Notes: generated from the sequence alone by a model not told the origin. 64,000 bases of DNA from Holdemania sp. Marseille-P2844 (GCF_900120005.1 NZ_LT635452.1:453668-517667); one strand, 5' to 3'; positions 1 to 8,854 are shown, counted from the stretch's first letter. Numbers and translations: made by a program.

Positions 1-892
1 CGGGACGCCGAAGGATGTTGAAGGCGTTTTGAACAACGGCGGCGAAGGCGTCGGCCTGTACCGCACGGAATTCTTATACATGGACAGCGAACTGGACTTC
101 CCGAGCGAGGAAGAGCAGTTTGAAGCGTACAAAGCGGTTCTGGAAGGCATGGGCGGCAAGAAGGTCGTCGTCCGGACGCTGGATATCGGCGGCGATAAGA
201 AACTGCCGTACTTCACGTTCCCGGAAGAAATGAACCCGTTCCTGGGCTACCGCGCCATTCGTCTGTGCTTGGACAGAACCGATATTTTCAGAACTCAGCT
301 GCGCGCTTTGATCCGGGCTTCGGTTTACGGCAAGCTGTGCATCATGTTCCCGATGATCGCGACGCTGGATGAATTCCGTCAGGCCAAAGCCCTGTTTGAA
401 GAAGAAAAGGCGAAGCTGGTCAGCGAAGGCGTTGCCGTTTCCGATCATATCGAAGTCGGGATGATGGTTGAAATTCCGGCAGCTGCGGTTCTGGCCGATC
501 AGTTCGCCAAGGAAGCCGATTTCTTCTCGATCGGCACCAACGACCTGATTCAGTATTCCATGGCGGCCGACCGGATGTCGGAAAAGGTTTCTTACCTGTA
601 TCAGCCGCTGAACCCGTCTATCCTGCGTCTGGTCAAGATGACGATCGACGGCGCGCACAAGGAAGGCAAGTGGGTCGGCATGTGCGGCGAAATGGCCGGC
701 GATGAGCTGGCCGCGCCGGTATTGTTAGGCCTGGGCCTGGATGAATTCTCCATGTCCGCTTCCAGCATTCTGCGCACCCGCAAGATGATCCGTTCCCTGT
801 CCAAAAAGGAAATGGAAGTCATGGCGGAAAAGGCCCTACAGTGCAGCAATCTCAAAGAAGTTACAGAATTAGTGAAAAACAGCTTAAAATAA
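1..892 (+). CDS. ptsI: PTS enzyme I (phosphoenolpyruvate-protein phosphotransferase), 3' part
   Basis: This is the C-terminal half of enzyme I of the sugar phosphotransferase system, a cytoplasmic enzyme that moves phosphate from PEP to HPr. The frame is open from base 2, so the gene starts before the window and the N-terminal phospho-His domain is not visible. What remains is the PEP-binding TIM barrel: [16 protein letters not shown] at its start, then [23 protein letters not shown] and the active-site Cys in GMCGEMAGD, all hallmarks of the family. It ends just before a strong terminator, so it closes its operon (normally ptsH-ptsI). The fructose-type EII genes near 58 kb would depend on it. 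Confidence 0.95.
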   Translation, partial: GTPKDVEGVLNNGGEGVGLYRTEFLYMDSELDFPSEEEQFEAYKAVLEGMGGKKVVVRTLDIGGDKKLPYFTFPEEMNPFLGYRAIRLCLDRTDIFRTQLRALIRASVYGKLCIMFPMIATLDEFRQAKALFEEEKAKLVSEGVAVSDHIEVGMMVEIPAAAVLADQFAKEADFFSIGTNDLIQYSMAADRMSEKVSYLYQPLNPSILRLVKMTIDGAHKEGKWVGMCGEMAGDELAAPVLLGLGLDEFSMSASSILRTRKMIRSLSKKEMEVMAEKALQCSNLKEVTELVKNSLK

Positions 893-900
893 TGTAAAAT

Positions 901-928
901 AAAGAGTGGAACTCCACTCTTTATTTTT
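901..928 (+). terminator. Terminator after ptsI
   Basis: AAAGAGTGG pairs with CCACTCTTT across a 4-base loop, followed by a T-rich run. It lies nine bases past the ptsI stop. Confidence 0.85.
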
Positions 929-946
929 ATGCGCAGGTGATAGACC

Positions 947-1417
947 ATGAAAAGAGTCCTCTTTATTTCTTCAACAGGCGGCCACTTAACCGAGCTCTTG
1001 CAGCTGGAGCCGCTGTTTCAACGCTACGAAGCTTCGTTAGTTACGGAAAAGACAAAATCGAACGCTTCCTTAAAACAAAAGTATGGAAAACGAATGCATT
1101 ATCTGGCTTACGGCACAAAGCAGCATCTGCTGCCGTATCTGTTTATTTTTGCGTGGAATATCCTCAAAAGCTTCGCGCTGTTTATCCGCATCCGTCCGGA
1201 CGTCGTGATTACGACTGGAACGCATACCGCGGTGCCGATGTGTTTTATCGCACATTTCTTCAAAAAGAAAGTGATCTGGATTGAGACATTCGCCAATTCC
1301 ACGACGCAGACGGAAGCCGGCAAGCTGGTTTATCCGATCGCCGATCTGTTTGTCGTCCAATGGGAATCAATGCTGCAGCTGTATCCGAACGCTGTGATGG
1401 GAGGGTGGATTTTTTAA
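947..1417 (+). CDS. PssD/Alg14-like glycosyltransferase subunit
   Basis: This 156-residue protein is the membrane-associating half of a two-part GT28-type glycosyltransferase, as in Alg14 or the polysaccharide proteins PssD/CpsF. The N-terminus reads RVLFISSTGGHLTELLQL, the glycine-rich loop of the family. A hydrophobic helix near residues 60-80 fits membrane docking, followed by PDVVITTGTHTAVP. The next gene overlaps its stop codon by one base and encodes the catalytic half, so the two are translationally coupled and should form a heterodimer that adds a sugar to a lipid-linked precursor. The acceptor and sugar cannot be read from the sequence. Confidence 0.85.
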   Translation: MKRVLFISSTGGHLTELLQLEPLFQRYEASLVTEKTKSNASLKQKYGKRMHYLAYGTKQHLLPYLFIFAWNILKSFALFIRIRPDVVITTGTHTAVPMCFIAHFFKKKVIWIETFANSTTQTEAGKLVYPIADLFVVQWESMLQLYPNAVMGGWIF

Positions 1418-1899
1418 TGATATTAGTGACATTAGGTACGCAGGACAAAGCCTTCCCGCGATTGTTGGAAGCGATTGAAACACAGCTGGAGAAGGGGACG
1501 ATCAACGATGAAGTCATCGTCCAGGCCGGATGCACGGTCTTTGAATCCAAACAGATGAAGCTGTTTGATTTGATTCCGATGGAACAATTTGATCAGCTGC
1601 TGGCCCAATGCGATCTGTTGATCACGCATGGCGGAGTGGGGACAATTATGGCCGGACTGCGGCTGGGAAAAAAGATCATCGCCGCGCCGCGGCTGGCACA
1701 ATATCACGAACACCACAACGACCATCAGACGGAGATTGTGTCGAGCTTTGAGCGGCAGGGGTATCTGCTGGCGCTGCACGATTTCGACCGGCTGGGCGAG
1801 GTGCTGAAGCAGGCTGAGACATTTCAGCCAAAGCCCGTTGTCAGCAACACCGCGAACATGATCGAATTGATCGACAACTGGATTCAGACAAACGCGTAA
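1417..1899 (+). CDS. PssE/Alg13-like glycosyltransferase catalytic subunit
   Basis: This 160-residue protein matches the sugar-nucleotide-binding half of the Alg13/PssE type. It opens with MILVTLGTQDKAFPRLLEAI and carries the nucleotide-binding signature LLITHGGVGTIMAGLRLGK, with EHHNDHQ downstream. The start at 1417 uses an ATG that shares its A with the TAA of the upstream gene, and GGGAGGGTGG sits eight bases ahead as ribosome binding site. It should pair with the preceding PssD-like protein. No other polysaccharide gene lies next to it, so the glycan it serves is unknown. Confidence 0.85.
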   Translation: MILVTLGTQDKAFPRLLEAIETQLEKGTINDEVIVQAGCTVFESKQMKLFDLIPMEQFDQLLAQCDLLITHGGVGTIMAGLRLGKKIIAAPRLAQYHEHHNDHQTEIVSSFERQGYLLALHDFDRLGEVLKQAETFQPKPVVSNTANMIELIDNWIQTNA

Positions 1900-1902
1900 G
1901 CA

Positions 1903-1933
1903 AAAAACAGGACGGTAGAACGTTGTTTTTTTG
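1903..1933 (+). terminator. Possible weak terminator after the glycosyltransferase pair
   Basis: An A-run followed by AACA faces a TGTT and a T-run across an imperfect stem of roughly 30 bases. Pairing is mostly A-T, so this is a weak call. Confidence 0.35.
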
Positions 1934-2033
1934 CGGCCTTCGGTGGAAATGAAATGTGAATTTCAACCATTTTAAAGAAAACGATCGGGCAGGCGAAGGC
2001 TGTTGAAATTTAACGACAGGGGGAGAAACTTTT

Positions 2034-2822
2034 ATGAAATTTTTAGCATCGGATTATGATGGAACGCTGCGGTTAGCGCCGCAGGTGGATCCGGGGACCG
2101 CCGCGCGTGTCGCCCGGTTTCAGGAACATGGACATCGCTTCGGGATTGTGACCGGCCGCGCGTTAAATACGATTTTTGACGAAGCGCATCACAATCAGGT
2201 CGACCCGGACGTCTTCATCTGTTCCAACGGCGCGCTGATTGCGGATCGTGAAAAGAACATTTTAGCGGCGCACTGGATTCCGTTTGACCGGGCCTGCGCT
2301 TTGATTGAATATCTGAAACAATCGGATTTTGAATCGTTTACCTTCTGTAATGGCGAGGACAGCGGTTATCATGTCAACGAGCACATCGTGCAGAGTCCGC
2401 GTTCGTTAGAGCGGCGGGAAAAGTTTTTCGCCAAAACGATCAGCGAGGCCAGAGTGCTGGCGAAAGGCCGGATGATCTCGATGGCGGCCTGGATCAGCGA
2501 CCGCGGCCGGATGGCGGAGATGCAGGCGGAAATTCAGGAGAAGTTCGGCGACGCGGTGGAAAGCTATCTCAACCGCGGTACGTTGGATATCGTCGCCCGG
2601 GGTGTATCGAAACAAACCGGCGTTGAAGCGGCGGCAGTCTGGCTGAAAGCAAACGAAGTGTATGTCATCGGCGACGATTATAACGATCTTCCGATGATTG
2701 AAGGATTGAACGGCTTTGCGATGAGCTCGGGTGTGGAAGCAGTCAAAGCCGCCGCAAGCAGACTGTTCGATACCGTTGACGCATGTCTGGACTATCTGGA
2801 AAGTCCGTCTCGATCAAATTGA
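2034..2822 (+). CDS. HAD-superfamily Cof-type phosphatase
   Basis: This 262-residue cytosolic hydrolase is of the Cof/YidA kind, which remove phosphate from sugar phosphates and similar small metabolites. The nucleophile motif is LASDYDGTL near the N-terminus and the metal-binding motif is VIGDDYNDLPMI near residue 220, with the cap domain between them (class IIB organisation). GGGGAGAAAC lies seven bases before the ATG. It stands alone between terminators and is probably a single-gene transcript. The substrate is not predictable. Confidence 0.88.
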   Translation: MKFLASDYDGTLRLAPQVDPGTAARVARFQEHGHRFGIVTGRALNTIFDEAHHNQVDPDVFICSNGALIADREKNILAAHWIPFDRACALIEYLKQSDFESFTFCNGEDSGYHVNEHIVQSPRSLERREKFFAKTISEARVLAKGRMISMAAWISDRGRMAEMQAEIQEKFGDAVESYLNRGTLDIVARGVSKQTGVEAAAVWLKANEVYVIGDDYNDLPMIEGLNGFAMSSGVEAVKAAASRLFDTVDACLDYLESPSRSN

Positions 2823-2828
2823 ATTCCG

Positions 2829-2868
2829 GACCGGAGCGATCATTCAGATCAAAATCCGGTCTTTTTTT
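2829..2868 (+). terminator. Terminator after the HAD phosphatase
   Basis: GACCGGA (2829-2835) pairs with TCCGGTC (2855-2861), followed by seven T. An alternative short hairpin, TCCGGACCGGA, lies in the left arm. Confidence 0.75.
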
Positions 2869-3017
2869 GGGAGATCTTTGTGTTCACTCCATGAATGAGC
2901 GGACAACGAATACTGCGAGGACGTGTATTTTAAGGGCCTCAGCGATTTCAGACATGGGATAGTATATGTTTACAAGGCCCCGCATGCGCAGGCTGAGCGA
3001 ACGTTTTGAATCTTAAG

Positions 3018-3053
3018 ATAAAAAAAGCAGCGGCCTGATGCAGACCGCTGCTT
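3018..3053 (-). terminator. Terminator for the 3085-4998 flavoprotein gene
   Basis: AAGCAGCGG (3025-3033) pairs with CCGCTGCTT (3045-3053). Read leftward, the hairpin is followed by a T-run. The stretch from 2870 to here shows no gene. Confidence 0.85.
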
Positions 3054-3084
3054 TGCTTCCTGGAACAAGATCAGAAGCTGAAAC

Positions 3085-4998
3085 TTATTTTACCTGAGCT
3101 AAAGCGTTGTTGACCGCTTCGTTGATTGCTTTGGAAGTAACCGTCGCGCCGGAGATCGTATCGACTTCTGTTCCGTTAGCTTCAACGATCGCCTTTGGCA
3201 GCTGTTCGATAGCCGGATCAGAAATATTCTCGGATTCGGAATGTTCAACGATTTCAACGTTAGCGATCTTGTCGCCGTCCATCGTGACTTTGACGACGAG
3301 CTTGCCGCCCATGCCGGTGCCTTCGCCGATATATTCGTTATCCTTGGTTTCGTAGCTGGTTTCTTTGTTCAGATCGGTGACTTCGCCCAGCTTGGTCGGC
3401 GTGGATTCCACCTTCGGCGCGAGCGTGTATTCCGGCAGTGCATCCTTGGCCGCTGCAGCGTTCTTGCCTGCGATCTGACCGAAGATGATGCATTCCGCCA
3501 GGTTGGTGCCGCCCTGATAATGTTCAGAGGTGATGCCGCCCATTTCGCCCGCGGAATACAGATGCGGAATCGGGTTGCCCTTGACGTCCAGAATTTCGGC
3601 GTTTTCATTGCGCTTCGGACCGCCCTGAGTGTTCAAAATTTCGGCTTTGACCGGGAAGGCGTAATACTTTGTGCCGTCGAACGGCCGCATCGTTTCCCCA
3701 TCGCGGTGATACTGTTCGTCAACACCCTGCTTGGCGTAATCGTTGAAATTCGCGATCGTCGCTTTCAGCTGATCCACTTTCATGCCGGTCTTTTCCGCCA
3801 GTTCTTCCAGCGAGGAAGCCTCGACGACCTGAGCACGGAACTGTTCCGGAATGGCTTCCGCTTCCGCAATCAGATCGGCCTGCGTCTGATCGTAAACCGT
3901 CCACATTTTATCCGGATACGTCGGGTTATGCCATGTGCCGTTCATGTAGACATGACCATGCCGGACGGGAACGGATTCGTTGACGAACCGGTCGCCATCC
4001 ATGCCCAGCAGAACCAGCGCGCCGGTGTTCAGCGGCCCCTGGCTTAAGACCTGAATCTGCGAAGCGCGCTGGCCTTCTTCGACGTTGAAGGAAACGCCGC
4101 CTAAGCCGAAGCCGCCTTCATAAACATGCATGTGCCACAGATCGGCGCCGACGGCCTGCGCCATCTTGATGCCGTCGCCGGTGTTGTATAGACCGCCGAT
4201 CGGGGCATAGTCGGTCAGACCAATATAGTTCTGAACCATTTCTTTGTTGTCTTCAAAGCCGCCGGTGCATAAGACGACGCCATTGAGGGCGCGGATATGA
4301 CTTTCCTGGCCGTCACGGGTTACCTTCACGCCGATGATCGCGCCGGACATCGGATCCTGAATCAGTTCAGTTGCCGGTGTTTCAAACCAGACGTCGATCT
4401 TGTCCGCGTTTTTAACGACCTGTTCTTTTAAGATCTGATACAGATGAGAATCGCTGGTTCCCATATGCGTCGTCCATAAGCCGACCGTCTCGGAACCTTC
4501 AAATTCCGGATATTCCGGGGACATGACGCCGATGACCGGGAATCCCGTCCAGTCGACAAAATCGTCTTTGTTTAAACCGAAATCGTTGACGAGAATTTCC
4601 GCCATGTTGGCGACGCCGTTAACGATGACGTCCAGCGAGGCTTCCGGAACTTCCGTATCCCCGGCCAGCGCCTGATAATATTTCTTCGTTTCTTCCACAT
4701 TGCCGTTGCCATAGGCAAACAGCTGGCCGGCGACCTTGGAGTTGCCCCCAGCTTCCCCCTCGGTGCATTTCTCGACGATCAGAACGGATGCGCCGTTCTC
4801 TGCGGCCGTCTTGGCGGTTACGGCTCCGGACGCTCCGAAGCCGGCGACGACGACGTCATATTCCGCATCCCATTTCACGGTATCCGCGAAGGTATAATCG
4901 CCGGCTGCCGGGGCAGACGTGCCGCCGTTGGTGGTTGCGCAGGCGCCTAAGCTAAGAACGCAAAAGGCCGCCGTTGCGAGTGCTAACAGCTTTTTCAT
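3085..4998 (-). CDS. Exported FAD/FMN flavoprotein reductase, fumarate/urocanate-reductase-like lipoprotein
   Basis: The 637-residue precursor starts with a lipoprotein signal (LSLGAC, lipid Cys 20), so it is anchored outside the membrane. An FAD_binding_2 domain follows, with the dinucleotide motif VVVAGFGASGA near residue 50. The C-terminus is an FMN-bind domain with the SGATVT motif (residues 616-621), where flavin is attached covalently through Thr by an ApbE-type transferase in known homologues. Such proteins reduce small unsaturated acids such as fumarate, urocanate or acrylates as anaerobic electron acceptors. The substrate here is unknown. GGGAGG lies ahead of the ATG. A divergent AraC-type regulator and a 16-base palindrome lie upstream. 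A related protein at 48194 has its FMN domain at the other end. Confidence 0.88.
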   Translation of the reverse strand: MKKLLALATAAFCVLSLGACATTNGGTSAPAAGDYTFADTVKWDAEYDVVVAGFGASGAVTAKTAAENGASVLIVEKCTEGEAGGNSKVAGQLFAYGNGNVEETKKYYQALAGDTEVPEASLDVIVNGVANMAEILVNDFGLNKDDFVDWTGFPVIGVMSPEYPEFEGSETVGLWTTHMGTSDSHLYQILKEQVVKNADKIDVWFETPATELIQDPMSGAIIGVKVTRDGQESHIRALNGVVLCTGGFEDNKEMVQNYIGLTDYAPIGGLYNTGDGIKMAQAVGADLWHMHVYEGGFGLGGVSFNVEEGQRASQIQVLSQGPLNTGALVLLGMDGDRFVNESVPVRHGHVYMNGTWHNPTYPDKMWTVYDQTQADLIAEAEAIPEQFRAQVVEASSLEELAEKTGMKVDQLKATIANFNDYAKQGVDEQYHRDGETMRPFDGTKYYAFPVKAEILNTQGGPKRNENAEILDVKGNPIPHLYSAGEMGGITSEHYQGGTNLAECIIFGQIAGKNAAAAKDALPEYTLAPKVESTPTKLGEVTDLNKETSYETKDNEYIGEGTGMGGKLVVKVTMDGDKIANVEIVEHSESENISDPAIEQLPKAIVEANGTEVDTISGATVTSKAINEAVNNALAQVK

Positions 4999-5024
4999 TT
5001 CATTTTCCTCCCTTTATGTTCATA

Positions 5025-5040
5025 TTTTATCATGATAAAA
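5025..5040. promoter_or_regulatory. 16-base perfect palindrome between flavoprotein and AraC genes
   Basis: TTTTATCATGATAAAA is a perfect palindrome 27 bases upstream of the leftward flavoprotein start and in front of the rightward regulator. Its position suits an operator for the AraC-type protein or a control site of the flavoprotein promoter. That role is inferred from position only. Confidence 0.5.
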
Positions 5041-5128
5041 ATTGAACATGACCTGCGAAAAATTTTGCGTTGGCAAAAATTTCCGTTTGTCTCTTCTGCA
5101 ATTCCTGAAATCATGGTACGATTACACC

Positions 5129-6370
5129 ATGGAAGAGAAAAGATTGCTGGAAAAAGCGTCGACGGACTTTGTCCGCGACAACATGCTGATCAACTATTGT
5201 CTGTGGGATGACAATGAGCTGTTGATCGAAAGCTTTGTAAAAAACAACCGGATTCCGCTGCGGTTTGATCTGACTGATTATTATTTCTGCATCACAGGGA
5301 TTGATAAGAAATATAATCTGATCGACGATTCTGAAATTTTTCAGCGGCAGGTGGAAAATACGTACGTCATCTATGATGAAATCGAGGCGTTGTTAACGGA
5401 AAATCATTGCAGGGGAAACAGCTTTCTGATCAAGGTCGATAATTCCAAACAAATGGCGGTGCTGTTCAGCCGGGATTCAGACTGCACGATCCGTGCGGAA
5501 CAGGTGTGTGAACAGCTTCACCGGCATTTTATCGCGCGTCCGCCTTATGCTCCGGGAAATCATCGTTTTATCGCGACGTCGATGGCCGGGCCTTACCACG
5601 GCTATGAAGGCATGCATCCGGCTTATTTAAAAGCCCGGCAGCTGAACGATCTGCGTTTCTTTGAGGTCGCGTGTCCGGTGATTACCGAGCAGGTGCTGCA
5701 GCAGCGGATTGATCCGGGGGTGTTGGCGATCTATGAAAACGGCCGGCGGCTGCGCAACGAGCTGTGTACGGGGAATCTGCCGGCAGTGCTGGAACAGGTG
5801 AATTATGTGTTTGATCATCTTGTCCGCAGCTCGCTCGATATGAACTGCTGCCGGGCGGCGCACACCTTTGTGATCGCGACGCTGAGCTTGTTTGTCAAGG
5901 TGTACGGGATAACGCTGGATCTGAATTTCGGACCGCAGGATTTTTTCTCGCTCAGCGAATATCAGGCGCATCTGGAAAATCAGATCCGCAGGCTGTATAA
6001 GGACGGAAACGGCGGGCCATGGTATTCGCCCGAGGTGCTGCTGGCGATGGGATTTATCCATGAGAATTATCGTAAGGATATTTCGCTGAAGCTGGTCGCG
6101 GAGTACACCAATACCAACGTCAGTCATTTAAGCAGCGAATTCAACCGCCAGACCGGCAGCTCCCTGCCCGATTTTATCTCCGGCCTGCGGATTGAAAAAG
6201 CCCGTTTTTATCTGAAGAATTCCACGCTGACCATCGCTCAGATCAGCCGCGAGGTGGGCTTTAGCAGCGAGCGGTATTTCACGGAGATCTTCAAGAAACG
6301 CTGCGGGAAAACGCCGATCCAGTATCGCGCGCAGCTGAACATGGAGGAAAGTGAGCCCTTTAGAGAATAA
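5129..6370 (+). CDS. AraC-family transcriptional regulator
   Basis: This is a roughly 413-residue DNA-binding regulator. The C-terminal 100 residues hold the double helix-turn-helix: LKLVAEYTNTNVSHLSSEFN followed by IAQISREVGFSSERYFTEIF and KTPIQYR. The rest is an unrecognised sensor or effector region. The frame is open back to 5042, but no start has a good ribosome binding site. I prefer the ATG at 5129 because TACGAT, a -10-like hexamer, sits just ahead of it, so the mRNA might be nearly leaderless. It is divergent from the exported flavoprotein and is the obvious candidate to control that gene. Confidence 0.8.
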   Translation: MEEKRLLEKASTDFVRDNMLINYCLWDDNELLIESFVKNNRIPLRFDLTDYYFCITGIDKKYNLIDDSEIFQRQVENTYVIYDEIEALLTENHCRGNSFLIKVDNSKQMAVLFSRDSDCTIRAEQVCEQLHRHFIARPPYAPGNHRFIATSMAGPYHGYEGMHPAYLKARQLNDLRFFEVACPVITEQVLQQRIDPGVLAIYENGRRLRNELCTGNLPAVLEQVNYVFDHLVRSSLDMNCCRAAHTFVIATLSLFVKVYGITLDLNFGPQDFFSLSEYQAHLENQIRRLYKDGNGGPWYSPEVLLAMGFIHENYRKDISLKLVAEYTNTNVSHLSSEFNRQTGSSLPDFISGLRIEKARFYLKNSTLTIAQISREVGFSSERYFTEIFKKRCGKTPIQYRAQLNMEESEPFRE

Positions 6371-6441
6371 GCGGGGGATGGATCAACTCCGATTAACACA
6401 AGGAAGGAAACAAATCGAAACGATGAAAAAGAATTCGGGCC

Positions 6442-7008
6442 ATGGATGAGCGGTGTTGGGGAAATGCGGCTTATTACTGCGGCAGCTGTCCGACCTGTAT
6501 TCAGGGAATCTGTCCTGACTGTGTGATGGCGCATAAGCCGGAGGATTGTTTTACCCGCGACGGTGTGCTTCATCAGGAATTGACAGCCTGTGGGGAATGC
6601 GATTTACCATGCGAGACGATTATGACCCGCCCGTGCTGCACGGTGCTGGATAAAGAGGGGCTCTCGATGGAAAAAACGGACAATTTTGGTAAAATAAAAA
6701 CGCTTCCGGCGGGTGCCGGAAGACGCTGCTCTTGTGTTCTATCAGGATTATCCGGTGCGGGGAAGATCATTTCCTGTCCGGATTTTTTTATTTGGAGGCA
6801 GTCGGTCAAACGTTATTGGATCAAGGATAAATCGGAATTGAAGAAAGCGTCAGACTCCGCAGTACTGGAACGCTTCGGCAGTTGGCAAATCCCGCGCCAA
6901 CAGAGGACCGCCGCCAGAACAAACCCCAGCCCGCCGATCAACCCCGTCAGATCCGGACCAACTAACGGCATAACGCTGCCCGCGCTCAGCAGGGCTGAAG
7001 CGGCGTAG
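6442..7008 (+). CDS. Cysteine-rich small protein, 3' boundary unclear
   Basis: The first 75 codons look coding and very rich in Cys: CGSCPTC, GICPDC, ACGECDLPCE and RPCC, suggesting a metal-binding small protein, perhaps in the DUF3795 style. After about codon 85 the frame runs through two hairpin terminators and then antisense to the CPBP gene, giving an improbable tail. A one-base shift near 6688 would put a TAA there, so the natural gene probably ends near 6690 and a frameshift may be present. I see no recognisable ribosome binding site other than GGGCC upstream. The function is unknown. Confidence 0.4.
   Translation: MDERCWGNAAYYCGSCPTCIQGICPDCVMAHKPEDCFTRDGVLHQELTACGECDLPCETIMTRPCCTVLDKEGLSMEKTDNFGKIKTLPAGAGRRCSCVLSGLSGAGKIISCPDFFIWRQSVKRYWIKDKSELKKASDSAVLERFGSWQIPRQQRTAARTNPSPPINPVRSGPTNGITLPALSRAEAA
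6691..6722 (-). terminator. Terminator for the PadR-DUF1700-CPBP operon
   Basis: CTTCCGGC (6703-6710) pairs with GCCGGAAG (6715-6722). Read leftward it runs into T-rich sequence (complement of 6691-6700). Confidence 0.75.
6750..6789 (+). terminator. Rightward terminator inside the tail of the Cys-rich frame
   Basis: ATCCGG pairs with CCGGAT, with an inner GGAA/TTCC stem, followed by seven T. It ends rightward transcription coming from the AraC or Cys-rich genes. Confidence 0.7.
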
Positions 7009-7721
7009 CGGTCAATCCCGTTTAAGGACGCATGCCACAGAGCGCAGGTCCACACAGATTCACTTCGAAATTGCAGCCAGGCCAGGATGATCCCCTGAAT
7101 CAAACAGAGCCACAGCTGCATCAGCACGCCGAGCAGCGGATGATCGGTTCCATAATTGTAGCCCAGCAGGATGATCGGCGCATGCCATAAGCCCCAGATC
7201 AAAGCCGTTACGACGACGGATTTCCGCGTGCCCAGGACATCGCGCAGCCGGGGAAGCAGCCAGCCCCGCCAGGCCAGTTCCTCGCCCAACGCCGGAATCA
7301 GTCCGCCGAAGGGATTGACGAGAACCGCAAGCAGCACGACTGGAAGCAGCTGTCTTCCATACGCGCCCGGCTCCGCAAGGCCGTTATTGACCGCAAAGCG
7401 CGAGGCCAGCGGCTGAAACTGCGATGGGAAAATCAGGAAGTAGAGTCCGGCTCCGGCAAAGGCCAGCAGGGGCGGAAGAAACCAGCTCAACGCATAACGG
7501 GAAAGATTGCGCTTGAATTTTGGCCGCAGAAACAAGGAGTGGCGCTCATGCGTCAGCCTGTTGATGATCAGCGCGCTGAGCGCCGGCGTCAGCATCAGCA
7601 GCGAAAGCAGCGTGTTATCGCGATTGCGGGCGTATAAAACGGTAAACAGGCTGAGAAAGGCGAGGGTCAGCATGGCGAACAGGCCGAGCTGTTTTTTCTG
7701 ATATGCAGTAAATTGTGTCAT
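6813..7721 (-). CDS. CPBP-family intramembrane protease (CAAX-like)
   Basis: This 302-residue multipass membrane protein belongs to the CPBP/Rce1-like glutamic protease family. The catalytic motifs are GEELAWRGWLLPRL (EExxxR) near residue 165 and LWGLWHAP about 30 residues later, within predicted membrane helices. AAGGAGA lies seven bases ahead of the ATG. It is the last gene of a leftward PadR-DUF1700 operon, so it may act in a membrane-stress or bacteriocin-immunity response as other CPBP proteins do. The substrate is unknown. A second CPBP gene lies at 14252. Confidence 0.85.
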   Translation of the reverse strand: MTQFTAYQKKQLGLFAMLTLAFLSLFTVLYARNRDNTLLSLLMLTPALSALIINRLTHERHSLFLRPKFKRNLSRYALSWFLPPLLAFAGAGLYFLIFPSQFQPLASRFAVNNGLAEPGAYGRQLLPVVLLAVLVNPFGGLIPALGEELAWRGWLLPRLRDVLGTRKSVVVTALIWGLWHAPIILLGYNYGTDHPLLGVLMQLWLCLIQGIILAWLQFRSESVWTCALWHASLNGIDRYAASALLSAGSVMPLVGPDLTGLIGGLGFVLAAVLCWRGICQLPKRSSTAESDAFFNSDLSLIQ

Positions 7722-7741
7722 GAGGATAGTCTCCTTTCTGT

Positions 7742-7960
7742 TTAAAAGCGGATGTGAAACAACGAACCGTTCAGGAAATCCAGACTGACGACAATCTTTC
7801 CATCTTCAATCCAAATCGTCTGGTACCATGGCTTCGAGGGACCGGCGGCTAACGCATCACGACCTCCGGCTGCCAAGCCCGCGCCCACGATCAGCGAACC
7901 GGTCAGAACGAAGAACAGGCCGGCGATCAACGCCTTTTTTCTAAAATTTCGGATTACCAT
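7742..7960 (-). CDS. Small membrane or exported protein of the PadR operon
   Basis: This is a 72-residue hypothetical protein. After a basic N-terminus (IRNFRKKA) there is one hydrophobic helix (residues 10-31, GLFFVLTGSLIVGAGLAAGG), then a short outside-facing tail rich in aromatics. It overlaps the end of the DUF1700 gene by seven bases, so it is translationally coupled. In comparable PadR-DUF1700 operons the third gene often encodes a DUF4097-type adhesin-like protein. This one may be a much reduced partner, but I see no homology. Confidence 0.6.
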   Translation of the reverse strand: MVIRNFRKKALIAGLFFVLTGSLIVGAGLAAGGRDALAAGPSKPWYQTIWIEDGKIVVSLDFLNGSLFHIRF

Positions 7961-8544
7961 TTTTTTACCTCCTGGAAAAACAGAGAACGCAGATTCTGCG
8001 CTGTTTTCATCACCGCGGATTTAAACCACGGAATACTGAGCGACGCGCCTAATGCCGCCAGAATTAAACCGCCCAGCGCCATCATTCCGACGCCGAACTG
8101 AATGATGCCGGCCGTGAACGAGACGGTTCCCATTACAAACGGGCTGGCGCTGACGCTGACCAGCGCGACGAATAACAGGCTGACCGTCAGCACGACGCAG
8201 AGAAACGGCACGCAGCCGGCGATCAGAAAGCCTGCCAGCAACACCATCAATCCCGCCAATAACAGGGCGCCCCACAGGGGGAAACCCAGCACGAGCAGAA
8301 TGACGGTCAGTCCGCTGTTCAACGGCAATGAAAATTTAAATTTCAGACTGCCGCGGTCCTCGAGAAAAGCTTTCGCCATCTGCCCGGGCGTTTCCAGCTG
8401 AGCGACGGCCTCGGCTTCCGAGAAGCCGTTTTCGATTCGATCCTCGATCATCTCCCGGGCGTAGTTGAAACAAATTTCTTTTTCCGGCTTCGGCAGCCAT
8501 TTCAGCGCTTTGTTTAAAGCATCAAGATATTCTTTTTCAGTCAT
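7954..8544 (-). CDS. DUF1700 (HAAS) membrane signalling protein
   Basis: This 196-residue protein has an N-terminal HAAS/DUF1700 helical domain (MTEKEYLDALNKALKWLP, then REMIEDRIENGFSEAEAVAQL) and about four hydrophobic segments from residue 80 to 175. Proteins of this family nearly always lie next to a PadR repressor and probably relay membrane state to it. The start overlaps the PadR gene end by eight bases. The role is inferred from the family and its partner gene. Confidence 0.85.
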   Translation of the reverse strand: MTEKEYLDALNKALKWLPKPEKEICFNYAREMIEDRIENGFSEAEAVAQLETPGQMAKAFLEDRGSLKFKFSLPLNSGLTVILLVLGFPLWGALLLAGLMVLLAGFLIAGCVPFLCVVLTVSLLFVALVSVSASPFVMGTVSFTAGIIQFGVGMMALGGLILAALGASLSIPWFKSAVMKTAQNLRSLFFQEVKKW

Positions 8545-8854
8545 GGTGAACTTCTCCTTTTATAAAATCGATCACGGTCATCACCGCTTTCCAATCATCC
8601 AGAAAATCAGCGATGTGCCGGCGGCCGCTGTCCGTCAGCCGGTAATATTTACGCAGCCGGCTGTTATGCTCGACGGAATAGGTTTCCAGATCGTGACTGG
8701 CTTCCAGGCGTTTAAGAATCGGATATAATGTGGATTCAGAGATCTCAATGACCTGGGAAACGTCTTTGATGATTTGATAACCATAGGAATCCTGCTTTGC
8801 CAGCGCGGCCAGCACGCAGATTTCCAACAATCCCTTTTTTAGTTGACTATCCAT
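8537..8854 (-). CDS. PadR-family transcriptional repressor
   Basis: This 105-residue winged-helix repressor contains QLKKGLLEICVLAALAKQDSYGYQII and ESTLYPILKRLE, the PadR core. I chose the ATG at 8854 because AAGGAGGT stands five bases ahead. A longer frame to 8977 has no ribosome binding site and would cross the promoter. It heads a four-gene operon (PadR, DUF1700, small membrane protein, CPBP protease). A palindrome overlapping its -10 box indicates autorepression, the usual PadR arrangement. Confidence 0.9.
   Translation of the reverse strand: MDSQLKKGLLEICVLAALAKQDSYGYQIIKDVSQVIEISESTLYPILKRLEASHDLETYSVEHNSRLRKYYRLTDSGRRHIADFLDDWKAVMTVIDFIKGEVHHD

Noticed and set aside
74-658. 194-residue frame antisense to ptsI
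   Set aside because: It is a mirror frame of a highly conserved gene with no ribosome binding site and no recognisable motif.
3241-4047. 268-residue frame antisense to the flavoprotein gene
   Set aside because: It lies wholly inside the FAD domain of the opposite strand, and its composition reflects complementary codons.
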